A stretch of DNA of 64,000 nt, from positions 124,001 through 188,000 of the forward strand of contig NZ_BMWA01000015.1 of NCBI RefSeq assembly GCF_014650995.1, written 5' to 3'. Source of the DNA: Streptomyces viridiviolaceus (lineage in GTDB: Bacteria; Actinomycetota; Actinomycetes; Streptomycetales; Streptomycetaceae). This document shows positions 1 through 9,197 of this stretch, one piece after another; within the stretch, counting starts at the first letter, position 1, and each line of letters opens with the position of its first letter. Below the pieces are notes generated by a model that saw only the letters and a program-made list of their open reading frames with translations, did not search any database and was not told the origin of the DNA. Position numbers and translations under genes: made by a program.

Positions 1-718
1 GGCCCTCCAGGCAGGGGGTGCGGGCGCCGATCAGCTCCTTGTCGTAGTCGAAGGGCAGCGGCGCGGCGTTCCTCAGCCCGGTGTTGGTCTTCCAGGTCTT
101 CACGAACTGCTTGGCCTGGTCGATCTCGTCCTTCCACTCCTGGACGGTCCACTCGCCGACCCCGCCGCCGCTGCCGCAGAAGTGGCCGTTGAAGTGGGTG
201 CCGATCTCGTTGCCCTCCAGCCACGCCTGGCGCAACTGCCTGACGGTGTCGGTGATGCCCTGCTCGTCGTTGAAGCCGATGTCGGAGCGGCCCGGCGAGT
301 GCTGCGGCGGCCGGTAGAGGCCCCGCTTCTCCTCCGGCAGCAGGTACACGCCGCTCAGGAAGTACGTCATCGTCGCGTTGTTGTCCCTGGCCACCTTGCG
401 GAAGTGCGAGAACAGCTTCTGGCTGTCCTCGCCGGCACCGTCCCAGGAGAACACCACGAACTGCGGAGGCTTCTGGCCGGGCTTGAGCCGTTCGGGCCGG
501 GGCAGGTGGGGCTGCGCTCCGGTGAACGCGGTGGAGCCGTCGCCGATCAGCCGGAGCACCTTCCGGGGCGGCGCCGCATTCCCCTTCTGTGGGCCGTACG
601 CCCCTTCGCCGGGATCGGAACCGCTGGTGCCGGTTGCGCAACCGGCGAGCGACGCGGCGCAGACCGCGGCGATCGCGGCGCCCGCGGCGCCCGCGGCGAG
701 CCTGTGGGTGGCGACCAT
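1..718 (-). CDS. Polysaccharide deacetylase-like lipoprotein, C-terminus cut by window edge
   Basis: About 239 residues are visible and the frame is still open at position 1, so the 3' end is missing. The N-terminus is a lipoprotein signal with lipobox LAGC at residues 24-27 (Cys27 would be lipidated), so the protein should sit on the outer face of the membrane. After a short linker come VVFSWDGAGED and EIGTHFNGHFCG, which resemble the metal-site regions of polysaccharide deacetylase (NodB-like) folds. The substrate cannot be read from the sequence. ATG start at 718-716. It is divergent from the sulfate-permease gene across an AT-rich intergenic region. Confidence 0.72.
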   Translation of the reverse strand, partial: MVATHRLAAGAAGAAIAAVCAASLAGCATGTSGSDPGEGAYGPQKGNAAPPRKVLRLIGDGSTAFTGAQPHLPRPERLKPGQKPPQFVVFSWDGAGEDSQKLFSHFRKVARDNNATMTYFLSGVYLLPEEKRGLYRPPQHSPGRSDIGFNDEQGITDTVRQLRQAWLEGNEIGTHFNGHFCGSGGGVGEWTVQEWKDEIDQAKQFVKTWKTNTGLRNAAPLPFDYDKELIGARTPCLEG

Positions 719-1064
719 GTTCCGCCCACCTTCTTCCTTCTCTCGGGCCAACGCCGATGAGGGCGATGTCGGGTGCTGAGCCGGGACGTGCCGTCAGCGC
801 CGCCAAGGTCGCACGCGAGCGAGAAGGAATTAGTACGACAAGCCGATAAAAATGCGGCTTCACTCTCTTGAGCAGACAGGTACTCCATTTGCGCTAAAAA
901 TCTATTCCTGCTCTTTACTCCGAATTACGATCTATTTACTGAGCGCAACCTCACGCGCCGATCCCGCCGCTGTACGCCGTGACCCACGGCCGCGACCCCG
1001 CCCCCCACCGAGGGGCGGACCCCCCATGACCGCGACCGCGCAGCCCCGGAGGAGACGGGAAAAC
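719..1064. promoter_or_regulatory. Divergent intergenic region with AT-rich core
   Basis: This 346-nt region separates the lipoprotein (-) and SulP (+) genes. Positions 826-945 are visibly richer in A and T than the surroundings and include a 6-bp inverted repeat (840-845 with 855-860). Both promoters should lie here. The ribosome binding site GGAGGAG at 1048-1054 fixes the SulP start. I could not assign clear -10/-35 boxes. Confidence 0.4.
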
Positions 1065-3434
1065 ATGTCCGCCTGCGTCCCCACCCACGCCGACTCGACC
1101 GCGACCAAGCACGTCCACCCACCGCACAGCCCGCCGCACCACGGGCCTCGGCGCTTCCGCGTCGCGGGCGCCGATGTGTCCGCCTCGATCGCGGTCTTCC
1201 TGATCGCGCTCCCCCTGTCCCTGGGCATCGCCCTCGCCACCGGCGCCCCGCTCCAGGCCGGCCTCGTCGCCGCCGCGGTGGGCGGAATCGTCGCCGGCTG
1301 GCTCGGCGGCAGTCCGCTCCAGGTCAGCGGCCCCGCCGCCGGTCTCACGGTGGTCACCGCCGACCTCATCCAGCGCTACGGCTGGCGTACGACCTGCGCC
1401 ATCACCGTGCTCGCCGGGATCGCCCAGCTCGGCCTGGGCTGCCTGCGCGTGGCACGCTCCGCGCTCGCCGTCAGCCCCGCCATCGTCCACGGCATGCTCG
1501 CCGGCATCGGCGTCACCATCGCCGTCGCCCAGTTGCACATCGTCCTCGGCGGCACACCGCAGAGCTCCGTCCCCGACAACCTGCTCGCGCTGCCCGCCCA
1601 GTTGGCCGACCTGCATCCGGCCGACGTGTCGATGAGCGTGCTGACCCTGACCCTGCTGCTGTTCTGGCCGAAGATCCCCGGCCGGGCCGGACAGGTCCTG
1701 GGCAAGGTCCCGGCCGCCCTGATCGCCGTCGCCGGCGCCACCGCGGTCGCCGCCCTGGCCGGGCTGCGGCTACCCAAGGTCGACCTGCCGTCCTGGAGCA
1801 GCCACGCCCTGGCCACGCTGCCCGACGGGCCGGTGCTCGGCCTCCTCGCCGCCGTGCTCACCACCACGCTCGTGTGCAGTGTGCAGTCCCTTCTCGGTGC
1901 GGTCGCCGTGGACAAGCTGGCCGCCGCCCGGCCGGGTCCGACCCGGCACGTCGGCCGCTCCGACCTCGACCGCGAACTGCTCGGACAGGGCGCCGCGAAC
2001 ATCGTCTCCGGGTCCCTCGGCGGACTGCCCATCGCAGGTGTGGCCGTGCGCAGCACCGCGAATGTGCACGCGGGCGCCGTCAGCCGGAACTCCACGATGC
2101 TGCACGGCGTTCTCGTAGTGATCGCCACCTTGCTGATGGTCCCGGCCCTGGAGCTCATCCCGCTCGCCTCGCTCGCCGCCCTGGTCATGGCCGTCGGCCT
2201 GAAGATGGTGTCGCTGAACCACATCCGCACGGTGACCCGCCACCGTGAGGTGCTGGTCTACGCGGTCACCACCGGCGGTGTGGTGTTCCTCGGCGTCCTG
2301 GAGGGCGTCGCGCTCGGCATCGCCGTGGCGGTCGCCGTTGCCCTGCACCGCCTGACCCGCACCCGGATCACGTACGAGGAGAGGGAAGGAGTCCATCACG
2401 TCCATGTCCGAGGCCAGTTGACGTTCCTCGCGGTGCCACGGCTCAGCCGGGTCCTGCATCTCGTTCCCCACGGCGCCGACGCGGTCGTGGAGTTGGACGG
2501 GTCGTTCATGGACCACGCGGCGTACGAGACGCTCCAGGACTGGCAGAAGACCCACACCTCGCAGGGCGGCTCCGTCGACGTCACCGGCCGCCGCCCCGGC
2601 ACGCGCATCTCGGAGCCGGGAGACCTGGCCGGCTGCCGCTGCCGTCCCTGGACGCCCTGGCGCAACCACCAGTGCGACCGCCCGCAGTCCCCGCTCCCGT
2701 CCGACGACCGGCAGGACGTGGACGGTGAGCCGGCCGGTCAGGGCGGTCCGAGCGGGCGCAGCGGCCCGAGCGGGCAGGAACTGGCGCGCGGCATCAGCGC
2801 GTTCCAGCGCAACACCGCTCCGCTGGTGCGCGGCGAGCTGGCCCGTCTGGCGCGCGAGGGACAACAGCCCTCCCAGTTGTTCCTGACCTGCGCCGACTCG
2901 CGGCTGGTCACGTCGATGATCACCTCCAGTGGTCCCGGCGACCTCTTCGTCGTGCGCAACGTGGGCAATCTCGTGCCGCTGCCCGGCGAGGAGAGCGGCG
3001 ACGACTCGGTGGCCGCCGCGATCGAGTACGCGGTGGACGTGCTGAAGGTCCGGTCCATCACGGTGTGCGGGCACTCCGGATGCGGCGCCATGCAGGCGCT
3101 GCTCAGTTCCGAGCCGGAGGACGCGCGGACCCCGCTCAGGCGCTGGCTGCGGCACGGGCTGCCCAGCCTGGAGCGGATGACCGACGACGACGGCTCCTGG
3201 GCTCCGCTGGCCGGGCGCCGGCCCGCCGACGCGGTCGAGCAGCTCTGCCTGACCAACGTGGTCCAGCAGTTGGAGCACCTGCGCGCCCACGAATCGGTGT
3301 CCCGGGCCCTGGCCGCGGGAGAGCTGGAGCTGCACGGCATGTACTTCCACGTGGGCGAGGCCCAGGCGTACCTGCTCACCGAGGACGCCGGGGACGGCCT
3401 GTTCGACCTGGTGCGGGAAACGGATCCCGCCTGA
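1065..3434 (+). CDS. SulP-family anion transporter fused to a beta-carbonic anhydrase
   Basis: 789 residues. The N-terminal two thirds is a SulP/SLC26 permease with many membrane segments beginning near residue 35 (ADVSASIAVFLIALPLSLGIAL), followed by a short STAS-like region. The C-terminal part is a beta-class carbonic anhydrase: zinc ligands Cys609 (in TCADSR), His670 and Cys673 (in GHSGCG), with Asp611 and Arg613 as the catalytic dyad. The fusion suggests bicarbonate import coupled to CO2/bicarbonate interconversion, but sulfate transport is not excluded. I chose ATG 1065 because GGAGGAG lies 10 nt upstream. An in-frame ATG at 1026 has no comparable site. A hairpin terminator follows. Confidence 0.88.
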   Translation: MSACVPTHADSTATKHVHPPHSPPHHGPRRFRVAGADVSASIAVFLIALPLSLGIALATGAPLQAGLVAAAVGGIVAGWLGGSPLQVSGPAAGLTVVTADLIQRYGWRTTCAITVLAGIAQLGLGCLRVARSALAVSPAIVHGMLAGIGVTIAVAQLHIVLGGTPQSSVPDNLLALPAQLADLHPADVSMSVLTLTLLLFWPKIPGRAGQVLGKVPAALIAVAGATAVAALAGLRLPKVDLPSWSSHALATLPDGPVLGLLAAVLTTTLVCSVQSLLGAVAVDKLAAARPGPTRHVGRSDLDRELLGQGAANIVSGSLGGLPIAGVAVRSTANVHAGAVSRNSTMLHGVLVVIATLLMVPALELIPLASLAALVMAVGLKMVSLNHIRTVTRHREVLVYAVTTGGVVFLGVLEGVALGIAVAVAVALHRLTRTRITYEEREGVHHVHVRGQLTFLAVPRLSRVLHLVPHGADAVVELDGSFMDHAAYETLQDWQKTHTSQGGSVDVTGRRPGTRISEPGDLAGCRCRPWTPWRNHQCDRPQSPLPSDDRQDVDGEPAGQGGPSGRSGPSGQELARGISAFQRNTAPLVRGELARLAREGQQPSQLFLTCADSRLVTSMITSSGPGDLFVVRNVGNLVPLPGEESGDDSVAAAIEYAVDVLKVRSITVCGHSGCGAMQALLSSEPEDARTPLRRWLRHGLPSLERMTDDDGSWAPLAGRRPADAVEQLCLTNVVQQLEHLRAHESVSRALAAGELELHGMYFHVGEAQAYLLTEDAGDGLFDLVRETDPA

Positions 3435-3450
3435 GCCGCTGCGTACGGGA

Positions 3451-3510
3451 AAGCCGGCGGCTCCGGAGTGTGAGAGGCGTTACAGACGCTGAACCCGGGG
3501 CCGCCGGCTT
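3451..3510 (+). terminator. Hairpin after the SulP-carbonic anhydrase gene
   Basis: A 16-nt arm at 3451-3466 pairs with 3495-3510 (one wobble), with a 28-nt loop. It starts 17 nt after the stop codon. There is no U-tract, as is usual for Streptomyces terminators. Confidence 0.6.
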
Positions 3511-3656
3511 CCGTGGGTACGGATGACCACCGGCCACGGAAGCGGCCAGTGCGGATAGGTCTAAACCAGTTGGCCGTCGACCCTTGTCATCGGCCCCTCG
3601 GGTCTGATGAGCTGTGGCCTGGGACACAACGGACAACCCTGAGAAAGGGAGATGTC

Positions 3657-5612
3657 GTGAGCAATGAATCCTTGGCCAACCTGCTCAAGGAGGAGCGCAG
3701 GTTCGCACCCCCCGCCGACCTGGCCGCGAACGCCAACGTCACGGCGGAGGCGTACGAACAGGCCAAGGCTGACAGGCTCGGCTTCTGGGCCGAGCAGGCC
3801 CGCCGGCTGACCTGGGCCCAGGAGCCCACCGAGACCCTCGACTGGTCGAACCCGCCGTTCGCCAAGTGGTTCCAGGACGGCGAGCTCAACGTCGCGTACA
3901 ACTGCGTGGACCGGCACGTGGAGGCCGGGAACGGCGACCGCGTCGCCATCCACTTCGAGGGTGAGCCCGGCGACAGCCGCGCCATCACGTACGCCGAGCT
4001 CAAGGACGAGGTCTCCAGGGCCGCCAACGCCCTGCTGGAGCTGGGTGTGCGCAAGGGCGACCGGGTCGCCGTCTACATGCCGATGATCCCGGAGACGGCG
4101 ATCGCGATGCTGGCCTGCGCCCGGATCGGCGCCGCCCACTCGGTCGTGTTCGGCGGTTTCTCCTCGGACGCCCTGGCGACCCGCATCCAGGACGCCGACG
4201 CCCGCGTCGTCATCACCGCCGACGGCGGCTACCGGCGCGGCAAGCCGTCCGCCCTCAAGCCGGCCGTCGACGAGGCCGTCGAGCGCGCGGGCAACGTCGA
4301 GCACGTGCTCGTGGTCCGCCGCACCGGCCAGGACGTCGCCTGGAACGACAGCCGGGACAAGTGGTGGCACGAGACCGTCGACCGGCAGTCCGCGGAACAC
4401 ACGCCGGAGGCGTTCGAGGCCGAGCACCCGCTCTTCATCCTCTACACCTCGGGGACGACGGGTAAGCCGAAGGGCATCCTGCACACCTCCGGCGGCTATC
4501 TCACGCAGACGGCCTACACCCACTGGGCGGTCTTCGACCTCAAGCCGGAGACCGACGTCTACTGGTGCACCGCCGACGTCGGCTGGGTCACCGGCCACTC
4601 GTACATCGTCTACGGCCCGCTCGCGAACGGCGCGACGCAGGTCATGTACGAGGGCACACCGGACACCCCGCACCAGGGCCGTTTCTGGGAGATCGTGCAG
4701 AAGTACGGCGTGACGATCCTCTACACCGCGCCCACCGCGATCCGGACGTTCATGAAGTGGGGCGACGACATCCCCGCGAAGTTCGACCTGTCGTCGCTGC
4801 GGGTCCTCGGGTCGGTCGGCGAGCCGATCAACCCCGAGGCCTGGGTCTGGTACCGCAAGAACATCGGCGCGGACGCCACCCCGGTCGTCGACACGTGGTG
4901 GCAGACCGAGACCGGCGCGATGATGATCTCGCCGCTGCCGGGCGTGACCGAGGCCAAGCCGGGCTCCGCCCAGCGCCCGCTGCCCGGCATCTCCGCCACC
5001 GTCGTCGACGACGAGGCGAACGAGGTGCCGAACGGCGGCGGTGGCTACCTGGTCCTCACCGAGCCGTGGCCGTCGATGCTGCGCACCATCTGGGGCGACG
5101 ACCAGCGGTTCATCGACACGTACTGGTCGCGTTTCGAGGGCAAGTACTTCGCCGGTGACGGCGCCAAGAAGGACGACGACGGCGACATCTGGCTGCTCGG
5201 CCGCGTCGACGACGTGATGCTCGTCTCCGGGCACAACATCTCCACCACCGAGGTCGAGTCGGCGCTGGTCTCCCACCCGTCGGTCGCCGAGGCGGCCGTG
5301 GTCGGCGCGGCGGACGAGACGACCGGCCAGGCCATCGTGGCGTTCGTGATCCTGCGCGGTACGGCGGCGGAGACCGAGGACCTGGTCGCCGAGCTCCGCA
5401 ACCACGTGGGCGCCACGCTCGGTCCGATCGCCAAGCCCAAGCGGATCCTGCCGGTGGCGGAGCTGCCGAAGACCCGCTCCGGCAAGATCATGCGGCGCCT
5501 GCTGCGGGACGTGGCGGAGAACCGGCAGCTCGGAGACGTCACGACGCTGACGGACTCGACGGTCATGGACCTCATCCAGTCCAAGCTCCCGGCGGCGCCG
5601 AGCGAGGACTGA
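3657..5612 (+). CDS. acsA: Acetyl-CoA synthetase (AMP-forming)
   Basis: 651 residues, the usual length for Acs. It makes acetyl-CoA from acetate, ATP and CoA through an acetyl-adenylate in the cytoplasm. Visible landmarks are the P-loop-like YTSGTTGKPKG, the WWQTETG region, and the C-terminal SGKIMRRLLRD, whose lysine is the family's acetylation-controlled residue. The start is GTG 3657 with AGAAAGGGAG just upstream; the open frame extends further 5' but without initiation signals. It is monocistronic between two hairpins. Confidence 0.95.
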   Translation: MSNESLANLLKEERRFAPPADLAANANVTAEAYEQAKADRLGFWAEQARRLTWAQEPTETLDWSNPPFAKWFQDGELNVAYNCVDRHVEAGNGDRVAIHFEGEPGDSRAITYAELKDEVSRAANALLELGVRKGDRVAVYMPMIPETAIAMLACARIGAAHSVVFGGFSSDALATRIQDADARVVITADGGYRRGKPSALKPAVDEAVERAGNVEHVLVVRRTGQDVAWNDSRDKWWHETVDRQSAEHTPEAFEAEHPLFILYTSGTTGKPKGILHTSGGYLTQTAYTHWAVFDLKPETDVYWCTADVGWVTGHSYIVYGPLANGATQVMYEGTPDTPHQGRFWEIVQKYGVTILYTAPTAIRTFMKWGDDIPAKFDLSSLRVLGSVGEPINPEAWVWYRKNIGADATPVVDTWWQTETGAMMISPLPGVTEAKPGSAQRPLPGISATVVDDEANEVPNGGGGYLVLTEPWPSMLRTIWGDDQRFIDTYWSRFEGKYFAGDGAKKDDDGDIWLLGRVDDVMLVSGHNISTTEVESALVSHPSVAEAAVVGAADETTGQAIVAFVILRGTAAETEDLVAELRNHVGATLGPIAKPKRILPVAELPKTRSGKIMRRLLRDVAENRQLGDVTTLTDSTVMDLIQSKLPAAPSED

Positions 5613-5626
5613 ACCTCCGGTTCCGA

Positions 5627-5660
5627 GGGCACCCGGCGAGCGACATGCCGGGTGCCCTTC
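5627..5660 (+). terminator. Terminator after acsA
   Basis: A perfect 12-bp stem (5627-5638 with 5648-5659) and 9-nt loop begin 15 nt after the acsA stop codon. Confidence 0.85.
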
Positions 5661-5816
5661 GCGTGGGGGCACCCGGGGGCGCGAGCCCAGCCAGCCCGCT
5701 CGCGCCACGTTAGGTAAGCTAAGGAACGCGTAAAAGACACAACAAGATCCTCATGGTGCGCCGGGAAGTCTGGTCGGCACGTGTTCCGTGCTGCCCATCG
5801 ACCGGAGGTCTTCCTC

Positions 5817-7241
5817 GTGACCGCGCCCCGCACCGCCCGTCAGCTCTTCGCCCGTCTCTCCCTGCCGGAGCGGACCTACGTCGCGGACGCGCTGCGCACC
5901 GAGACCGTCGGCGGCGTCCTGCTGCTGCTCGCCGCGATCGCCTCACTGGTCTGGGCGAACGTACCGGCACTCCACGACAGCTACGAGACCGTCAGCCACT
6001 TCCACTTCGGCCCCGCGGCCCTCGGCCTGAACCTGTCGGTCGCGCACTGGGCCGCCGACGGGCTGCTGGCGATCTTCTTCTTCGTCGCCGGTATCGAGCT
6101 CAAGCGCGAGCTGGTCGCCGGCGATCTCAAGGACCCGAAGGCCGCCGCGCTGCCGGTGGTGGCGGCCCTGTGCGGCATGGCCGCCCCCGCGCTCGTCTAC
6201 ACCCTGACCAACACCGCCGGCGGCGGCTCCCTGGCCGGCTGGGCCGTGCCCACGGCCACCGACATCGCCTTCGCCCTCGCCGTGCTCGCGGTCATCGGCA
6301 CCTCCCTGCCGAGCGCCCTGCGCGCCTTCCTGCTGACGCTCGCGGTCGTCGACGACCTGTTCGCGATCCTGATCATCGCGATCTTCTTCACCGAGACGAT
6401 CGACTTCGCGGCGCTCGGCGGCGCCGCCGCCGGCCTCGTCGTCTTCTGGCTGCTGCTGCGCAAGGGCGTACGCGGCTGGTACCTGTACGTCCCGCTCGGC
6501 ATCGTCATCTGGGCGCTGATGTACAACAGCGGCGTCCACGCCACCATCGCCGGTGTCGCGATGGGCCTGATGCTGCGCTGCCACCGGCGCGAGGGTGAGC
6601 GCCACGCCCCCGGCGAGCACATCGAGCACCTGGTGCGCCCGCTGTCGGCGGGACTGGCCGTGCCGCTGTTCGCACTGTTCAGCGCGGGCGTGTCCGTCTC
6701 GGGCGGCGCGCTCGTCGACGTGTTCACCAGGCCGGAGACCCTCGGCGTCGTCCTCGGACTCGTCGTGGGCAAGACGCTCGGCATCTTCGGCGGCACCTGG
6801 CTGACGGCACGCTTCACCAGGGCCTCGCTCAGCGACGACCTCGCCTGGGCGGACGTGTTCGCGGTGGCGACCCTGGCCGGCATCGGGTTCACCGTCTCGC
6901 TGCTCATCGGCGAGCTGGCCTTCGAGGGCGACACGGCGATGACCGAGGAGGTCAAGGCCGCCGTCCTGTGCGGCTCCCTCATCGCGGCGGCCCTGGCGAC
7001 GGTGCTGCTGAAGCTACGGAACGTCAAGTACCGCAGGCTGACCGAGGCCGAGGAGCGCGACGAGGACCTCAGCGGCGTCCCGGACATCTACGAGGAGGAC
7101 GACCCGGCGTACCACCTGCGCATGGCCGCCATCTACGAGAAGAAGGCCGCCGAACACCGCCGGATCGCCGAGGAGAAGGAGTCGCTGCGGCTTGCCGAGG
7201 TGGCGGGCGGGGAAGGCGACGAGGGCGACGGTCCGGCATGA
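5817..7241 (+). CDS. nhaA: NhaA-type Na+/H+ antiporter
   Basis: 474 residues with about twelve hydrophobic segments. The NhaA signature is clear: TATDIAFALAVLA followed by VVDDLFAI, whose two aspartates are the ion-binding pair of the family. It exchanges cytoplasmic Na+ for H+ at the plasma membrane. A charged tail of about 60 residues (EERDEDLSGVPDIYEEDDP onward) extends beyond the usual core and is probably cytoplasmic. The start GTG 5817 has GGAGG at 5804-5808; an upstream in-frame ATG at 5781 lacks one. It may be co-transcribed with the holin-like gene 96 nt downstream. Confidence 0.93.
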   Translation: MTAPRTARQLFARLSLPERTYVADALRTETVGGVLLLLAAIASLVWANVPALHDSYETVSHFHFGPAALGLNLSVAHWAADGLLAIFFFVAGIELKRELVAGDLKDPKAAALPVVAALCGMAAPALVYTLTNTAGGGSLAGWAVPTATDIAFALAVLAVIGTSLPSALRAFLLTLAVVDDLFAILIIAIFFTETIDFAALGGAAAGLVVFWLLLRKGVRGWYLYVPLGIVIWALMYNSGVHATIAGVAMGLMLRCHRREGERHAPGEHIEHLVRPLSAGLAVPLFALFSAGVSVSGGALVDVFTRPETLGVVLGLVVGKTLGIFGGTWLTARFTRASLSDDLAWADVFAVATLAGIGFTVSLLIGELAFEGDTAMTEEVKAAVLCGSLIAAALATVLLKLRNVKYRRLTEAEERDEDLSGVPDIYEEDDPAYHLRMAAIYEKKAAEHRRIAEEKESLRLAEVAGGEGDEGDGPA

Positions 7242-7337
7242 TCTGACGAGACGGTACAAAAGACGGGACCGTACGCAGTCGGGCAGACGACGACCGCCAC
7301 GGAACCGTAGGCAGATCAGCAGAAGAGGGAGACCGCG

Positions 7338-7826
7338 ATGAGCGCACCCGACGGCAGCCCGGTCGGCACCGAACGCAGCATCGGCCAGCTGTTCGCCTCG
7401 GCGACCACCGAATTGTCGGCGCTGGTGCACGACGAGATCGCGCTGGCCAAGGCGCAGCTCAAACAGGACGTCAAGCGCGGGGCGACCAGCGGGGGCGCGT
7501 TCTCGCTGGCGGGCGCTGTCCTGGTGTTCTCGCTGCCGATGCTGAACTTCGCGCTGGCCTACGGCATCCGGACCTGGAGCGGGTGGAACCTCGCGGTCTG
7601 CTTCCTGCTCTCCTTCGCGGCGAACGTCCTGGTCGCGGGCGGCCTCGCGCTGATCGGCATCGTCTTCGCGAAGAAGGCCAAGAAGGGCCGGGGCCCGCAG
7701 AAGGTGGCCGCCTCCATGAAGCAGTCGGCGGGCGTGCTGCAGAACGCCAAGCCGCACCCGCGTGCGGAGCTGCCCGCGGACCGGGCCCCGGAGGCCATCG
7801 AGGCTGTGGCACGCTCGTCCTCATGA
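7338..7826 (+). CDS. Phage-holin-family (superfamily III, DUF1469) membrane protein
   Basis: 162 residues. The N-terminus (SIGQLFASATTELSALVHDEIALAKAQLKQD) is the amphipathic start typical of actinobacterial holin-superfamily III proteins and is followed by two membrane segments (about 55-80 and 88-112). The tail is basic. No lysin gene is adjacent and the neighbourhood is chromosomal, so the holin name reflects fold family and not lysis. ATG 7338 follows AGAGGGAG. The stop codon overlaps the next start by 4 nt (ATGA), so the two genes are translationally coupled. Confidence 0.82.
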   Translation: MSAPDGSPVGTERSIGQLFASATTELSALVHDEIALAKAQLKQDVKRGATSGGAFSLAGAVLVFSLPMLNFALAYGIRTWSGWNLAVCFLLSFAANVLVAGGLALIGIVFAKKAKKGRGPQKVAASMKQSAGVLQNAKPHPRAELPADRAPEAIEAVARSSS

Positions 7827-8773
7827 CGGACCCCGCCACCCCTTCGCCGCAACCCGCTTCGGTCGTGCGACTCGACGTCCCCGGCGGACGCGAGGTGATC
7901 CACCGGGACGTCGCCGCCAACGGCGCCCGCTTCCACATCGCGGAGCTGGGCGACGGGCCGCTGGTGCTGCTGCTGCACGGCTTCCCGCAGTTCTGGTGGA
8001 CCTGGCGGCACCAGCTGGTGGCGCTCGCCGACGCGGGCTTCCGCGCGGTCGCCATGGACCTGCGCGGCGTCGGCGGCAGTGACCGCACCCCGCGCGGCTA
8101 CGACCCCGCGGGCCTCGCCCTCGACATCACCGGCGTGGTCCGCTCGCTCGGCGAGCCGGACGCCGCGCTGGTCGGCCACGACCTGGGCGGCTACCTGGCC
8201 TGGACGGCCGCCGCGATGCGCCCCAAGCTGGTCCGGCGGCTCGCGGTGGCGTCGATGCCGCATCCGCGGCGCTGGCGCTCGGCCATGCTCGGGGACGTCC
8301 GCCAGACGCGCGCGGGCTCCTACATCTGGGGGTTCCAGCGGCCCTGGATCCCGGAACGGCAGCTGACCGCGGACGACGGCGAGCTCGTGGGCCGGCTGAT
8401 CCGCGACTGGTCCGGGCCGCGCCTGCCCGACGAGGAGGCCGTGGAGGTCTACCGCCGCGCCATGTGCATCCCCTCCACGGCGCACTGCTCGATCGAGCCG
8501 TACCGCTGGATGGTGCGGTCCCTGGCCCGGCCCGACGGCATCCAGTTCTACCGCCGCATGAAGCCGCCCGTGCGGGTACCGACCCTGCATCTGCACGGCT
8601 CGCTGGACCCCGTGATGCGGACGCGGAGCGCGGCCGGGTCCGGACAGTACGTCGAAGCGCCGTACCGCTGGCGCCTGTTCGACGGACTCGGACACTTCCC
8701 GCACGAGGAGGACCCGGCGGCGTTCTCGACCGAGCTCATCAACTGGCTGCAGGACCCCGAACCCGACCGCTGA
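7823..8773 (+). CDS. Alpha/beta-hydrolase, epoxide-hydrolase type
   Basis: 316 residues. HGFPQFWWTWRHQ carries the HG oxyanion region, GHDLGG has aspartate as nucleophile (characteristic of epoxide hydrolases and haloalkane dehalogenases rather than esterases), HGSLDP supplies the acid, and GLGHFPHEE supplies the histidine. The substrate is unknown. The ATG overlaps the holin stop codon by 4 nt. A second paralogue with the same nucleophile type lies at 15147-16142 on the other strand. Confidence 0.85.
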   Translation: MTDPATPSPQPASVVRLDVPGGREVIHRDVAANGARFHIAELGDGPLVLLLHGFPQFWWTWRHQLVALADAGFRAVAMDLRGVGGSDRTPRGYDPAGLALDITGVVRSLGEPDAALVGHDLGGYLAWTAAAMRPKLVRRLAVASMPHPRRWRSAMLGDVRQTRAGSYIWGFQRPWIPERQLTADDGELVGRLIRDWSGPRLPDEEAVEVYRRAMCIPSTAHCSIEPYRWMVRSLARPDGIQFYRRMKPPVRVPTLHLHGSLDPVMRTRSAAGSGQYVEAPYRWRLFDGLGHFPHEEDPAAFSTELINWLQDPEPDR

Positions 8774-8993
8774 CGCAGAGGTGCGCCGAGTCGGCCGGGG
8801 TCCGGGGCGGTCGCCTTTTCCACCGAACCGGTCAATTGCCGGAAGCATCCCGAGCCCGATCGGTGACCGAGCGATCGCGCCCGGTATCCGGACCGGAACG
8901 CTTGTCCTACGAACAGCCAAATGCCCGGCGCATAGGCCAATTGGGGGCGCCGAGAGCGGTTATCGACCTTGGGGCAGGGGCACACGTCGAGGT

Positions 8994-9176
8994 ATGGGCT
9001 GGACGCACGACTACAGTGACGTAGCACGCGACGGCCGCTCCACGAGCGGCGTGAGCACGCACCGACGAGGCGGCACCTCGCAACTGCCGGGCTCGGACCC
9101 CCGGGTAGGCATCCCGCGCATCCTGCGCCGCCGTGCCCGCTGGGTCTCCGTACGCCTGCGCCACCCGCGCGGCTGA
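8994..9176 (+). CDS. Small basic conserved-looking protein (60 aa), unknown function
   Basis: 60 residues starting MGWTHDYSDV and ending in a strongly basic stretch (RRRARWVSVRLRHPRG). The upstream sequence has GGGGCAGGGG and CGAGGT near the ATG. I believe similar small proteins sit at this place in other Streptomyces, but that is recollection. It has no recognisable domain, membrane segment or signal peptide. It converges with the MarP-like gene, leaving only 21 nt between the stop codons. Confidence 0.55.
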   Translation: MGWTHDYSDVARDGRSTSGVSTHRRGGTSQLPGSDPRVGIPRILRRRARWVSVRLRHPRG

Positions 9177-9197
9177 ACCCCGGCCGCCCGGCCCGGA

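Noticed and set aside
3561..5708. 715-codon open frame opposite acsA
   Set aside because: Shadow frame created by high GC at third codon positions; no protein family features.
5710..5728. Iron box (DmdR/DtxR site) before nhaA
   Set aside because: TTAGGT followed by AAGCTAAGG matches only about half of the 19-bp consensus and lacks the second half-site.
7338..7826. Prophage lysis gene
   Set aside because: The holin-family protein stands alone among housekeeping genes with no endolysin, capsid or tail genes nearby.
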